The notes beneath the pieces were generated by a model. That model was given only the letters and a program-made list of their open reading frames with translations, made no database searches and had not been told where the DNA came from. The position numbers and the translations under genes were made by a program. A DNA stretch of 64,000 bases from JBBAFM01 sp041655415 (GTDB lineage Bacteria; Bacillota; Clostridia; Peptostreptococcales; JAAYPU01): contig CAYSBC010000002.1 of the NCBI GenBank assembly GCA_964429195.1, forward strand, positions 14,177-78,176. Direction: 5' to 3'. Within the stretch, counting starts at the first letter, position 1, and every line of letters begins with the position of its first letter. Positions 41,766-48,859 of the stretch are shown piece by piece.

Positions 41766-42244
41766 AGCAACACCCCCATTGTAACTGCAATTATCATAGC
41801 GGCAACAAAACTTAATATGTTTCGTGCTACCGTAAATTTAAGACCAAATTCTTTTTTCTCTAAAGGAATCGTAACAACACCAACCATGGTAAGTGTTGTT
41901 AAAAAGGCAACAGCAGGTACAATACTAGCACCGGCATCTACAAAAGATCCCACTAAAGGAAAGGCTACAAAAGCCGGTATAAGTGTTATGCTTCCAGCAA
42001 GAGCACCTACAATTGTTGATAGCAAGGTATTGGTCGACCCGAGGGCCGTTTTTATCATTTGAGGTGGAATAAAGGTTAAAAGCAATCCAATTGAAAAAAT
42101 AATCCCAACGATCTCTCCCATCATGCTGCCCATCATTCTCTTTGACTTTTTCATAGCCTCAAAAGTTTTTTTCTTGTCTCTAAAAAGAGTAATAAGAGTT
42201 AGAACAATGGTAATAATGTAAAATGCACGCGTAAATACATCCAT
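41762..42244 (-). CDS. Second half of the split UPF0718/ArsP-like permease
   Basis: This 160-residue protein has four membrane spans and the patches MGEIVGIIFSIGLLLTFIPPQMI and GSITLIPAFVAFPLVGSFVDAGAS, matching the N-terminal half of two-domain permeases of this type. The frame could extend to 42274, but ATG 42244 (MDVFTRAF) is six bases from AGGAGG and is chosen. It is the promoter-proximal gene of the pair, divergent from the Crp/Fnr-type regulator. The 94-bp shared promoter region contains a strong palindrome. Substrate unknown. Confidence 0.72.
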   Translation of the reverse strand: MDVFTRAFYIITIVLTLITLFRDKKKTFEAMKKSKRMMGSMMGEIVGIIFSIGLLLTFIPPQMIKTALGSTNTLLSTIVGALAGSITLIPAFVAFPLVGSFVDAGASIVPAVAFLTTLTMVGVVTIPLEKKEFGLKFTVARNILSFVAAMIIAVTMGVLL

Positions 42245-42263
42245 AGATGTCCTCCTTTTATAT

Positions 42264-42292
42264 TTGATATGCAATCATTATAAATGTATAAT
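42264..42292 (+). promoter_or_regulatory. Sigma-A promoter of the Crp/Fnr-type regulator gene
   Basis: TTGATA (42264-42269) is separated by 17 bp from a perfect TATAAT (42287-42292), about 46 bp before the start codon at 42339. Confidence 0.7.
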
Positions 42293-42300
42293 ATAAAAAA

Positions 42301-42322
42301 AGGCGTTACATAAGTAACTCCT
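42301..42322. promoter_or_regulatory. Palindromic operator candidate for the Crp/Fnr-type regulator
   Basis: GTTAC and GTAAC are separated by ATAA, and the symmetry extends outward with AGG and CCT after one mismatch. It lies just downstream of the predicted transcription start, a position suited to repression, and within the divergent region shared with the split permease. It could alternatively form a hairpin in the leader. Confidence 0.5.
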
Positions 42323-42338
42323 AGGAGGCATAGAAATC

Positions 42339-43001
42339 ATGGATTATATGCAATTAATGGAAGCATCTACTCTTTTAAAAGGCCTTTCAAAAGAGCAGAT
42401 AAGTGATTACATCCAATTGAAAAAATTTAAAATTGTTACCTATAAAAAGAATTCTGTTATTCATTTGGAAGGTGATCACTGCACCAAGCTGGAAATCATT
42501 TTATCCGGGAAAATTGTCATTGAACGGATTGAAGAATCCGGTGATTTACTGATTATTAAAGAATCTTACCAAGGCAATATATTAGGAGGCAATCTCATAT
42601 TTTCTAACTTTCCTTATTACCCCATGACAGTTACAACACAGAAACCCTCTATGCTATTAGAAATTAATAAAGAGCTACTCATCGATTTGTGTTGTAACAA
42701 CAAATCCTTTTTATTGAGCTATCTCCAATTTATTTCCGATAACACTCTCGTGTTAAGTGATAAAATCAAATATTATGTCAATCGCACTATACGTGAAGGC
42801 CTGATTAATTTTCTTAAATATGAAAATGCAAAGCAAGAAACACTTCGCATAAAATTGCATATTACAAAAAAAGCCTTGGCTGAAAAAATAGGCGTCCAGA
42901 GAACATCCCTGTCCAGAGAGCTTCAAAAAATGAAAAAAGAAGGTCTTATTGATTTTGATGCTTCTTCTATTACAATTTTAAACGAAGCTATTCTAAAATA
43001 G
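42339..43001 (+). CDS. Crp/Fnr-family transcriptional regulator
   Basis: This 220-residue regulator has an N-terminal cyclic-nucleotide-binding-like beta barrel (about residues 15-120, with GDHCTKLEIILSGKIVIERI), a long dimerisation helix and a C-terminal winged helix (TKKALAEKIGVQRTSLSRELQKMKKEGLIDF). It lacks the N-terminal cysteine set of FNR, so it is not an obvious Fe-S oxygen sensor; two adjacent cysteines (DLCCNN) lie near residue 110. It is divergent from the permease-ferredoxin pair and has its own promoter, palindrome and terminator. It likely controls that pair and itself. The ligand is unknown. Confidence 0.88.
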   Translation: MDYMQLMEASTLLKGLSKEQISDYIQLKKFKIVTYKKNSVIHLEGDHCTKLEIILSGKIVIERIEESGDLLIIKESYQGNILGGNLIFSNFPYYPMTVTTQKPSMLLEINKELLIDLCCNNKSFLLSYLQFISDNTLVLSDKIKYYVNRTIREGLINFLKYENAKQETLRIKLHITKKALAEKIGVQRTSLSRELQKMKKEGLIDFDASSITILNEAILK

Positions 43002-43034
43002 AAAATTGGATTTGTATCACACAAATCCAATTTT
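43002..43034 (+). terminator. Terminator of the Crp/Fnr regulator gene
   Basis: A perfect 14-bp stem AAAATTGGATTTGT (43002-43015) / ACAAATCCAATTTT (43021-43034) with a 5-base loop begins directly after the stop. It is symmetric enough to act also for the tiny genes on the opposite strand. Confidence 0.85.
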
Positions 43035-43044
43035 AGACTGGAAG

Positions 43045-43179
43045 TTAAACATCGCCTCGTTTTACTGAATGTTTTTTATTATTAGGATTATGGTTTTGAT
43101 TCTCTCTTGTAATAGGTGTTTGTCCATTACATTTTTCCATTCTAGCTTTTTTATTATCAGGTTGACTGTCTTTTGTCAT
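43045..43179 (-). CDS. Tiny hydrophilic protein (44 residues), unrecognised
   Basis: An ATG at 43179 follows an ideal AAGGAGG box at seven-base spacing and opens a 44-codon frame (MTKDSQPDNKKARMEKCNGQ ...) ending at TAA. The product is very polar, rich in Asn and Lys, with one cysteine and no membrane segment. I do not recognise a family. The strong ribosome site, tandem arrangement with another tiny gene 11 bp upstream and flanking terminators support a real gene. Small spore-associated or stress proteins look like this, but that is a guess. Confidence 0.55.
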   Translation of the reverse strand: MTKDSQPDNKKARMEKCNGQTPITRENQNHNPNNKKHSVKRGDV

Positions 43180-43190
43180 CTTCTTCCTCC

Positions 43191-43307
43191 TTACATTGGC
43201 TTGGCCTTTTCGTGACCGTATTTAGCTTTACCTTGTATTTCGGGAACAGGTTTTTGATCATTTTTATTTATTTTTGGATAAGGTCTTTTCATACCAGCTT
43301 TTGCCAT
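43191..43307 (-). CDS. Tiny basic protein (38 residues), possibly conserved in clostridia
   Basis: A 38-codon frame, MAKAGMKRPYPKINKNDQ..., ends ...VPEIQGKAKYGHEKAKPM. The opening MAKAGM and the PVPEIQGKAK core resemble, from memory, a small uncharacterised protein found in other clostridia; I cannot confirm this here. A GAGAGGAAG ribosome site precedes ATG 43307. The next tiny gene starts 11 bp downstream, so they form a two-gene unit bounded by terminators at 43368 and 43002. Function unknown; nucleic-acid binding is conceivable from the positive charge. Confidence 0.55.
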   Translation of the reverse strand: MAKAGMKRPYPKINKNDQKPVPEIQGKAKYGHEKAKPM

Positions 43308-43367
43308 ATAGTTCACTTCCTCTCCCATGTTATTTTACCCAAATCTCAAGAAATCTTTTAAATATAA

Positions 43368-43404
43368 AAAAATGGTTTCTCTTGTCATAAGATTAACCAT
43401 TTTT
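43368..43404 (-). terminator. Terminator after lapA
   Basis: AAAAATGGTT (43368-43377) and AACCATTTTT (43395-43404) form a 10-bp stem, with a T run on the minus strand. It lies about 20 bp after the lapA stop. Confidence 0.8.
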
Positions 43405-43425
43405 AGCAGCATTAGTTCCTTAAAA

Positions 43426-43788
43426 TTAATTATCATTGGGTTGAACAACATCGATTGGAACTTCGTTTTTAGCTTCTGCAACTTGTAATTTTTCTGTTAA
43501 ATCTTGAGTTCTCGCTGTTAATGCATCAACTTGCGCGATTAAATCCTTTGTTTCTTTTTTGTATCTTCGAACTTCATTTTTTAAAATGATATGTTTGACT
43601 AGGCCTAATAGGGTAACAATAAGTGCTCCGAGGGCGGCAGAAACAAATATGACTACTGCTTGGGAAACTCCCTCAAATTTATAGAAAAATAGATTAATAG
43701 CAACAGTTTGGCTATTTATCAAAGCAAATATGGCAACAATAGCACAAACCAAAAGTCCAACAATAAACATAAATTGATTTTTTTGCAT
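43426..43788 (-). CDS. LapA-family (DUF1049) membrane protein
   Basis: This 120-residue protein has two membrane segments (about residues 5-25 and 42-66) and a C-terminal coiled coil (KKETKDLIAQVDALTARTQDLTEKLQVAEA). The first span followed by LINSQTVAINLFFYKFEGVSQAVVIFVSAALGALI is the LapA/DUF1049 signature (lipopolysaccharide assembly protein A family), which is also common in Gram-positive bacteria without LPS. Function there is unknown. The longer frame starts at 43803, but ATG 43788 (MQKNQFMF) follows GGAGGGG with good spacing. It appears monocistronic. Confidence 0.82.
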   Translation of the reverse strand: MQKNQFMFIVGLLVCAIVAIFALINSQTVAINLFFYKFEGVSQAVVIFVSAALGALIVTLLGLVKHIILKNEVRRYKKETKDLIAQVDALTARTQDLTEKLQVAEAKNEVPIDVVQPNDN

Positions 43789-43926
43789 ATTTCCCCTCCT
43801 CAAAATTAGGTTGTTTCTAACCTTCGCAACTATGTTATCATCTCAAATGAGTATAGTATTGTATTTATTATACCCCTGACTTGTTAAAAAAGCTATATTC
43901 AATAAGAATAATTTTCCTTTAAACGT

Positions 43927-45102
43927 CTATTTAGCCTTTTTAAATTTATCTTTTAACTCTTTCTCTTTTTCCTTAAGCTTATCCCTTAATTCCTTTTCTT
44001 CTTTTTTAAGTCTTTCTTTTAATTCTTTTTCTCTAAGCTTTTCCCTATTTTTTTCTTCCTTTAGCCTATCCTTTAACTCTTTTCCCTCATCCTTAAGCTT
44101 ATCCCTTAATTCCTTTTCTATTTTAAGTCTTTCTTTTAATTCTTTTTCTCTAAATTTTTCCCTGTTTTTTTCTTCCTTTGATCTACCCTTTAACTCTTCT
44201 TCCTCATCTTTAAGCTTATTTCTTAACTCCTTTTCCTCCTTTTCTCGATCTTTAAGTTCTTCTCTTATGCCTTTTATAGCATCTAATAACCCTTTCTTTT
44301 CTTGTTGATGAGTCATTCTTTCTTCTTTGCTGACTATCCCCTTATCACTTCTACTATTTTCTTCTGTAAGAGCATCCTTATATTCATTATAACGAGATAC
44401 GAGTTCGTAAGTCGTCATTTTTTCATTTTCAACTTCTTGATGACTTAACCCTATCTTTTCCTCTATGATAACTTCGCCGGGAGATTTTTTCAATTTTTGA
44501 GCTTTTTCAAAGGTTTCAACATCACTATCCACATATTCAACTTTGATAGATTGAACATCTTTTGTAGACTCAGCAATTTGTTTTGATAATTCTTCCTTGT
44601 ACAATTCACCTTTTATATCTGTAATCGAAATGATTATTCCATTATCTTTTTCAGAAGCAATATACCCTTCCTCTATTGCAACTACAATAAGACTGTTGAT
44701 AGCATCATGAACATTCATTTTTAAGACTTCTTTTTTGGAAAGCAAGGCTTCCCCATCATCATTTAATGAATGTGCTCCAATCACCTTCATTTGCTTATTA
44801 TAGGTTAATTCTACGCTAGGATTAATATCAATGTTGACATGACCTGCGACTTGGTTGGTCTGATAATAGTTTATGCTCGGAAATATCATAATGATGAATA
44901 AGATGGCCATGATAGAAAATCGTACTCTATATTGTTTCCATTGTAATTTAGGTAGTTCCCAATTAAAGATGGATTTGTTCATTTCAATTTCATCACCGCA
45001 TTCATAATTCATTGAATTTTTTAATCGAACCTTTTTATAATCACCTGCCTTTGTTAATACAACGGCATGGTTTCCTATTATTTCTAAAATAATTCCCTTC
45101 AC
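43927..45102 (-). CDS. rsgI: RsgI-type anti-sigma factor with a long charged repeat tail
   Basis: This 391-residue membrane protein should hold SigI inactive. The cytoplasmic RsgI N-domain is KGIILEIIGNHAVVLTKAGDYKKVRL, followed by a single membrane span (about residues 62-80). The extracytoplasmic part starts VAGHVNIDINPSVELTYNKQMKVI, the conserved RsgI middle domain. From about residue 265 the protein is almost pure Lys/Glu/Arg coiled coil built of 39-40-residue repeats. In cellulolytic clostridia the RsgI C-terminus often carries a polysaccharide-sensing module; none is seen here. The longest frame begins at 45171 inside sigI, but GTG 45102 has a perfect GGAGGTGAT box eight bases before it. 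Confidence 0.88.
   Translation of the reverse strand: MKGIILEIIGNHAVVLTKAGDYKKVRLKNSMNYECGDEIEMNKSIFNWELPKLQWKQYRVRFSIMAILFIIMIFPSINYYQTNQVAGHVNIDINPSVELTYNKQMKVIGAHSLNDDGEALLSKKEVLKMNVHDAINSLIVVAIEEGYIASEKDNGIIISITDIKGELYKEELSKQIAESTKDVQSIKVEYVDSDVETFEKAQKLKKSPGEVIIEEKIGLSHQEVENEKMTTYELVSRYNEYKDALTEENSRSDKGIVSKEERMTHQQEKKGLLDAIKGIREELKDREKEEKELRNKLKDEEEELKGRSKEEKNREKFREKELKERLKIEKELRDKLKDEGKELKDRLKEEKNREKLREKELKERLKKEEKELRDKLKEKEKELKDKFKKAK
43973..44226 (-). repeat. Tandem coding repeats (117-120 bp) in rsgI
   Basis: Successive units start with the word TTAAGCTTA at 43973, 44093 and 44210 on the plus strand, a period of 117-120 bp. They encode ELR(N/D)KLK...ELK...EEKNREK(F/L)REKELKERLK. The similarity is high at DNA level, so slippage or recombination may vary copy number. 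Confidence 0.75.
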
Positions 45103-45116
45103 TCTTATCACCTCCA

Positions 45117-45794
45117 TCATTCTATATAGTCGCTTAAATATATGAATCTCGGATCCATCAATATCATACATGCTATGATAAAGCTTCTTCCTCTTTCAAT
45201 TTTCTTCCGATTGACCCCATAAACATCAGACAATTTTTGTATGGGTAATCTTTTATTCTTTTTCACTTCCACCAACAGCTCACAATGCTCATATATGTAT
45301 CGACTCATCTCTTTGTAGAGGTCCTTTAATTTCTTGCTTTTAGGTGAAGACTTCGCTAGTTCTATAAAATCCACATTCCAATAAGATAATTCTTTCTTGT
45401 ATTCATGAATAACCTCAACCCTTTTATCCTTATCCATTTGCTCATAGTATTTCTCGACAGATTTTTCATTCACTTCCATATGATTTTCATCAATTGCACC
45501 ATAAACAGGGTTTGCCTTTTCTTTTCGATAATAATCAATGACCCTCTGCCTGATGATAATCCTTGCTAAGTTTATAAATGCTCCCTTTTCTCGGTTATAA
45601 CCTTGGACAGCTTCGGCAAAGGCCAACATTCCTGTTGTCATAAGCTCATCACTGGAGCTATCAATTGATTTATTCTCTATTTTGGACAATTCTGAGGCAA
45701 TAAATGGCTTATATTTATGTATTAACAGGTTCAATTCATCTTCATTATTTTTTGCTTTTAGTACAAGCTCAGTCAATTCGCTATACTGCTCCAT
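45117..45794 (-). CDS. sigI: RNA polymerase sigma factor SigI
   Basis: This alternative sigma factor of 225 residues has region 2 (LNLLIHKYKPFIASELSKI ... FAEAVQGYNREKGAFINLARIIIRQRVIDYYRKE) and a C-terminal DNA-binding region (LPIQKLSDVYGVNRKKIERGRSFIIACMILM) typical of SigI. SigI responds to heat in Bacillus and to extracellular polysaccharides in cellulolytic clostridia. It lies directly upstream of its anti-sigma partner. The frame reaches 45821, but ATG 45794 (MEQYSELTEL) follows GGAGGTAATT and is preferred. Confidence 0.92.
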   Translation of the reverse strand: MEQYSELTELVLKAKNNEDELNLLIHKYKPFIASELSKIENKSIDSSSDELMTTGMLAFAEAVQGYNREKGAFINLARIIIRQRVIDYYRKEKANPVYGAIDENHMEVNEKSVEKYYEQMDKDKRVEVIHEYKKELSYWNVDFIELAKSSPKSKKLKDLYKEMSRYIYEHCELLVEVKKNKRLPIQKLSDVYGVNRKKIERGRSFIIACMILMDPRFIYLSDYIE

Positions 45795-45821
45795 AATTAC
45801 CTCCTTTTTTACTACATTCAT

Positions 45822-46164
45822 TATACGTCATTCTATTTTACATAACAAAAAGTAATAAAAAAGTAATAAAAAAGTTTTTGAATAGTAGAATATCACCCTA
45901 AGACGGGTCTAGGGTCCTAGGGTGATATCTGTGTTGCTAAGTTCGTATTTTTAATACGTACTTAATACTAGGGTATTTCCATTTAGGGCATTGGATATTC
46001 TATTGGGGTATATAGAACATCCTATTTGGGTCTTACACTATAGGTTCCGTAAAGGATATGTTAAAAAGTGAGGTAATAAAAAAATAAATATTTTTTAAAG
46101 TAGTAAACTCATTACAATTTAGAATACTACAACTTGTTTGGGAGAAAATAAAATAAGCAGATAA
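45822..46164. other. Intergenic region between divergent sigI and ku, rich in GGG words and a nested palindrome
   Basis: At 45890-45930 a nested palindrome pairs ATATCACCCTA with TAGGGTGATAT and contains an inner CCTAAGAC/GGGTCTAGG-type symmetry. From 45971 to 46040 the words AGGGTAT, AGGGCATTGG, GGGGTATAT and GGGTCTTAC recur every 19-25 bp. Sigma-I promoters are reported to have a C-rich -35, and these GGG words read as CCC on the sigI strand, so one may be an autoregulatory promoter; I could not fix a matching -10. No gene is seen. Confidence 0.45.
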
Positions 46165-46182
46165 ATGAATGGAGGAATGATG

Positions 46183-47049
46183 ATGCATACAGTTTTTAAA
46201 GGATCCATTAGCTTTGGTCTTGTCAATATACCTATAAAAATGTTTGCGGCAACTGAGGAAAAGGACATACGCTTTCGAACACTTCATAAAAAATGTCACT
46301 CACCTATAAAGTATGAAAAGAAATGCCCTCATTGCAATGAAGAAGTAAAACAGGAGGATCTTGTTAAGGGCTTTGAATATGAGCCGGGTAAATTTGTCAT
46401 TATCTTGGAAGAAGATATTGAGGCAGCCAAAGAGGATGTCAAGGCACATACTATCGAAATATTAGACTTTGTTAACTTGGATGAAATTGATCCCATCTAT
46501 TTTGATAAAACTTATTATATTGCACCACAACCCGAGTCTTCAGCAAATGCAAAGGCCTATAATCTCCTCCGGGAGGCCATGAAGCAATCGAATCGTATCG
46601 CTATTTCACAACTGACTATGCGCAATAAGCAAATATTAGCCGCTCTTCGAGTCTTTAACAATGTTGTGATCTTAGAAACACTATTTTACCCGGATGAGGT
46701 ACGCCCAGTTTCGGAAGTTCCGGCTTTGCCCGAGGATACAACAACAGATAAAAAGGAGATGGAGATAGCCTCCATGGTTATCGATAATCTGACTGCCAAA
46801 TTCGACCCTGGAAAATATAAAGATAATTATAGGGAGGCATTGCGCAATGTGATTGAAAACAAAATTAAAGGAAAGCAAACTGTTACAGCTTCAGAAGCTC
46901 CTCAAACAAGCAATGTCATTGATCTCATGGAGGCTTTGCAAGCCAGCTTAAAGGAAACAGAAAAATCAAAACCAAAAGAAGCAAATAAGGCTAAAACTAC
47001 AGCAAAGGATAAAATCACAGCAAAGCCTAAAAGAAAAACAGGCAGTTAA
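46183..47049 (+). CDS. ku: Ku protein (bacterial NHEJ end-binding)
   Basis: Bacterial Ku forms a homodimer ring on DNA double-strand ends and recruits the NHEJ ligase/polymerase. The Ku core is clear: FKGSISFGLVNIPIKMFAATEEKDIRFRTLH, then a CHSPIKYEKKCPHC segment, KGFEYEPGKFVII and YYIAPQPESSANAKAYNLLREAM. The C-terminus is a Lys/Thr-rich basic tail, as usual. Several ATGs stand in a row; ATG 46183 is seven bases from GGAGG and gives MHTVFKGS. It is the first gene of a Ku-ligase-polymerase operon, each gene touching the next. In spore formers this pathway protects spores during germination; a sigma-G promoter was looked for but not convincingly found. Confidence 0.94.
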   Translation: MHTVFKGSISFGLVNIPIKMFAATEEKDIRFRTLHKKCHSPIKYEKKCPHCNEEVKQEDLVKGFEYEPGKFVIILEEDIEAAKEDVKAHTIEILDFVNLDEIDPIYFDKTYYIAPQPESSANAKAYNLLREAMKQSNRIAISQLTMRNKQILAALRVFNNVVILETLFYPDEVRPVSEVPALPEDTTTDKKEMEIASMVIDNLTAKFDPGKYKDNYREALRNVIENKIKGKQTVTASEAPQTSNVIDLMEALQASLKETEKSKPKEANKAKTTAKDKITAKPKRKTGS

Positions 47050-47970
47050 ATGATCCAGTGCATGGAGCCTCTTATCCGACAAGATATTATCCTCGATAAA
47101 GATTTTATCCACCAGATAAAATGGGATGGCATAAGAGGATTATCCCAAATACGCAATAACAATATAGCCATCTATACGAAAAAGGGGTTGAATTGTACAG
47201 ATTCTTATCCAGAATTATTTCAACTGCCTGAACAATTAAAGGCTTCCCAAGCTATTTTGGATGGAGAATTAGTCGTATTTAATGATGAGGGAATACCCTC
47301 TTTTTATCGCTCTTTAAAAAGAAACCGTACTAAAAATCCATTGCATGTACAAGGATTGCTTCACGATTATCCTGTCAAATATATTTTATTTGACCTACTT
47401 GAATTGAATAATGAAAACCTAAGAAATAAAACCCTGACAGAAAGGCAAAAAATTTTACGAAATTGCTTTCAGCCTTCAGCTACTGCCGTTATCACGGATA
47501 ATTTTTTAGATGGAAGCAGTCTTCTTGAGCTTATTAAAGAAAAAGGTATGGAAGGTATTGTCTCTAAAAGGGCAAGCAGTCCCTATATTCCGGGTAAAGT
47601 TCACACCGATTGGTTTAAAATAAAAATAAAGAAGAAAATTCTTTGTGTTATCATGGGAATCAAACTCAAAAATAATATTCTTGCTTCTCTCTCTTTAGGT
47701 ATTTATGAAGATAAAACCCTCGTACACATTGGTCATGTTTCTTCCGGATTAACCCAGAAGGATCTAAAAATACTCAATGAGTCCGTACTCAGTAATCAGG
47801 CAATTGCCAAGGAAATTCATAATGACAGGATTGACCTTGAGCCCCTTTTAACCTGCTGGGTTCTCTTTTCAGAATGGACTGACAAAGGGACCTTGCGCCA
47901 TCCTGTATTCATTGGGTTTAGCCATGATCCGGTATTAAAAGCCAGTGGAAGGGAAATTGTATATGAATGA
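47050..47970 (+). CDS. ligD: ATP-dependent DNA ligase (stand-alone LigD ligase domain)
   Basis: This 306-residue ligase starts one base after the ku stop. The nucleotidyltransferase motif I is HQIKWDGIRGL with the AMP-accepting lysine (about residue 24). Motif III is ILFDLLELNNEN, motif IV EGIVSKRASSPYIPG and motif V DWFKIKIKKK. An OB-fold follows to the end (CWVLFSEWTDKGTLRHPVFIGF). In many bacteria this domain is fused to polymerase and nuclease domains as LigD; here ligase and polymerase are separate genes, and no phosphoesterase domain is present. Confidence 0.92.
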   Translation: MIQCMEPLIRQDIILDKDFIHQIKWDGIRGLSQIRNNNIAIYTKKGLNCTDSYPELFQLPEQLKASQAILDGELVVFNDEGIPSFYRSLKRNRTKNPLHVQGLLHDYPVKYILFDLLELNNENLRNKTLTERQKILRNCFQPSATAVITDNFLDGSSLLELIKEKGMEGIVSKRASSPYIPGKVHTDWFKIKIKKKILCVIMGIKLKNNILASLSLGIYEDKTLVHIGHVSSGLTQKDLKILNESVLSNQAIAKEIHNDRIDLEPLLTCWVLFSEWTDKGTLRHPVFIGFSHDPVLKASGREIVYE

Positions 47971-48859
47971 ATTAATTGTTGAGGGACAAAAAATTAAAAT
48001 CACCAACCCAGAAAAGCTATTATGGCCAGAGGTTCAAATAAGAAAAATTGATTATCTTCAATACTTGATCCAAATTGCACCTTACTTATTATCCCATACC
48101 AAGGATAGGGTATTGACCTCTATACGCTATCCCAATGGCATCGGCAAACCTTCATTTTATCAAAAACATTTACCCAAGAAGGCACCCGACTTTGTTGACA
48201 CCTTGAAAATCGATGGCGATACTTTTATCAACTTAAACAGCTTGCCTACACTCTTATGGCTTGGAAATTTAGCGGCACTTGAATTTCATACTACCTTTAA
48301 CCGTGGCAATGAAAATGAATTGACCTCTTTAGTCTTTGATTTAGACCCATCGGAGGGTCAGTCCTTTGATGATGTCCGACAATGTGCCCTTCTTATCCAT
48401 CAAGAATTGCAAAATTTAGGTATAAAAGCTTACCCTAAGACAAGCGGAGCAACAGGACTTCAAATTTTCATTCCCACTAAAAAATATACATTTGAACAAG
48501 CTCGAAAAATAAATACCTTCTTCGGGAAATACTTTGTTCAAAAGTACCCAGAAAAAATGACCATTGAACGCCAAATAAAAAAAAGGGGTTCCTTACTTTA
48601 TTTTGATTATCTTCAAATGTGGCGAGGTAAAAACATCATATCGGTTTATTCTCCAAGAGCAGTTCCTCATGCAAATCTATCCATGCCTATAGAATGGAAT
48701 GAACTCGAAGTCGGTTTAAGTCCTAGCAGCTTCACATTGATGAATGCAGCGGAACGGCTTTCAAAAAAGGGTGACTTGTTTGATGCCATCGAAAAATTTC
48801 ATGCTATCAACCATTCCACCCTTTTAGATCAAATATTATATAACGAAAAACATGTTTAG
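47963..48859 (+). CDS. NHEJ polymerase/primase (stand-alone LigD PolDom)
   Basis: This 298-residue archaeo-eukaryotic-primase-type polymerase fills gaps and adds ribonucleotides during end joining. Signatures are EKLLWPE near the N-terminus, LEFHTTFN, the catalytic DLDPSEGQSFDDV (Asp-x-Asp), KTSGATGLQIFIP and the third acidic region (YFDYLQMWRGKNIISVYSPRA). It overlaps the ligase gene by 8 bp; ATG 47963 (MNELIVEGQKIKITNPEK) follows GAAGGGAA. Its last 4 bp overlap the end of the convergent oxidoreductase gene. Confidence 0.92.
   Translation: MNELIVEGQKIKITNPEKLLWPEVQIRKIDYLQYLIQIAPYLLSHTKDRVLTSIRYPNGIGKPSFYQKHLPKKAPDFVDTLKIDGDTFINLNSLPTLLWLGNLAALEFHTTFNRGNENELTSLVFDLDPSEGQSFDDVRQCALLIHQELQNLGIKAYPKTSGATGLQIFIPTKKYTFEQARKINTFFGKYFVQKYPEKMTIERQIKKRGSLLYFDYLQMWRGKNIISVYSPRAVPHANLSMPIEWNELEVGLSPSSFTLMNAAERLSKKGDLFDAIEKFHAINHSTLLDQILYNEKHV

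Noticed and set aside
43973..44226. Regular ~120-bp repeats as a CRISPR or intergenic tandem array
   Set aside because: The repeats are in frame and encode the charged coiled coil of RsgI.
45117..45171. Start of RsgI at 45171 within sigI
   Set aside because: GTG 45102 has a perfect Shine-Dalgarno sequence and begins exactly at the RsgI domain.
46060..46182. Forespore sigma-G promoter before ku
   Set aside because: AATACTA near 46124 resembles a -10 box but no acceptable -35 lies at the right distance.
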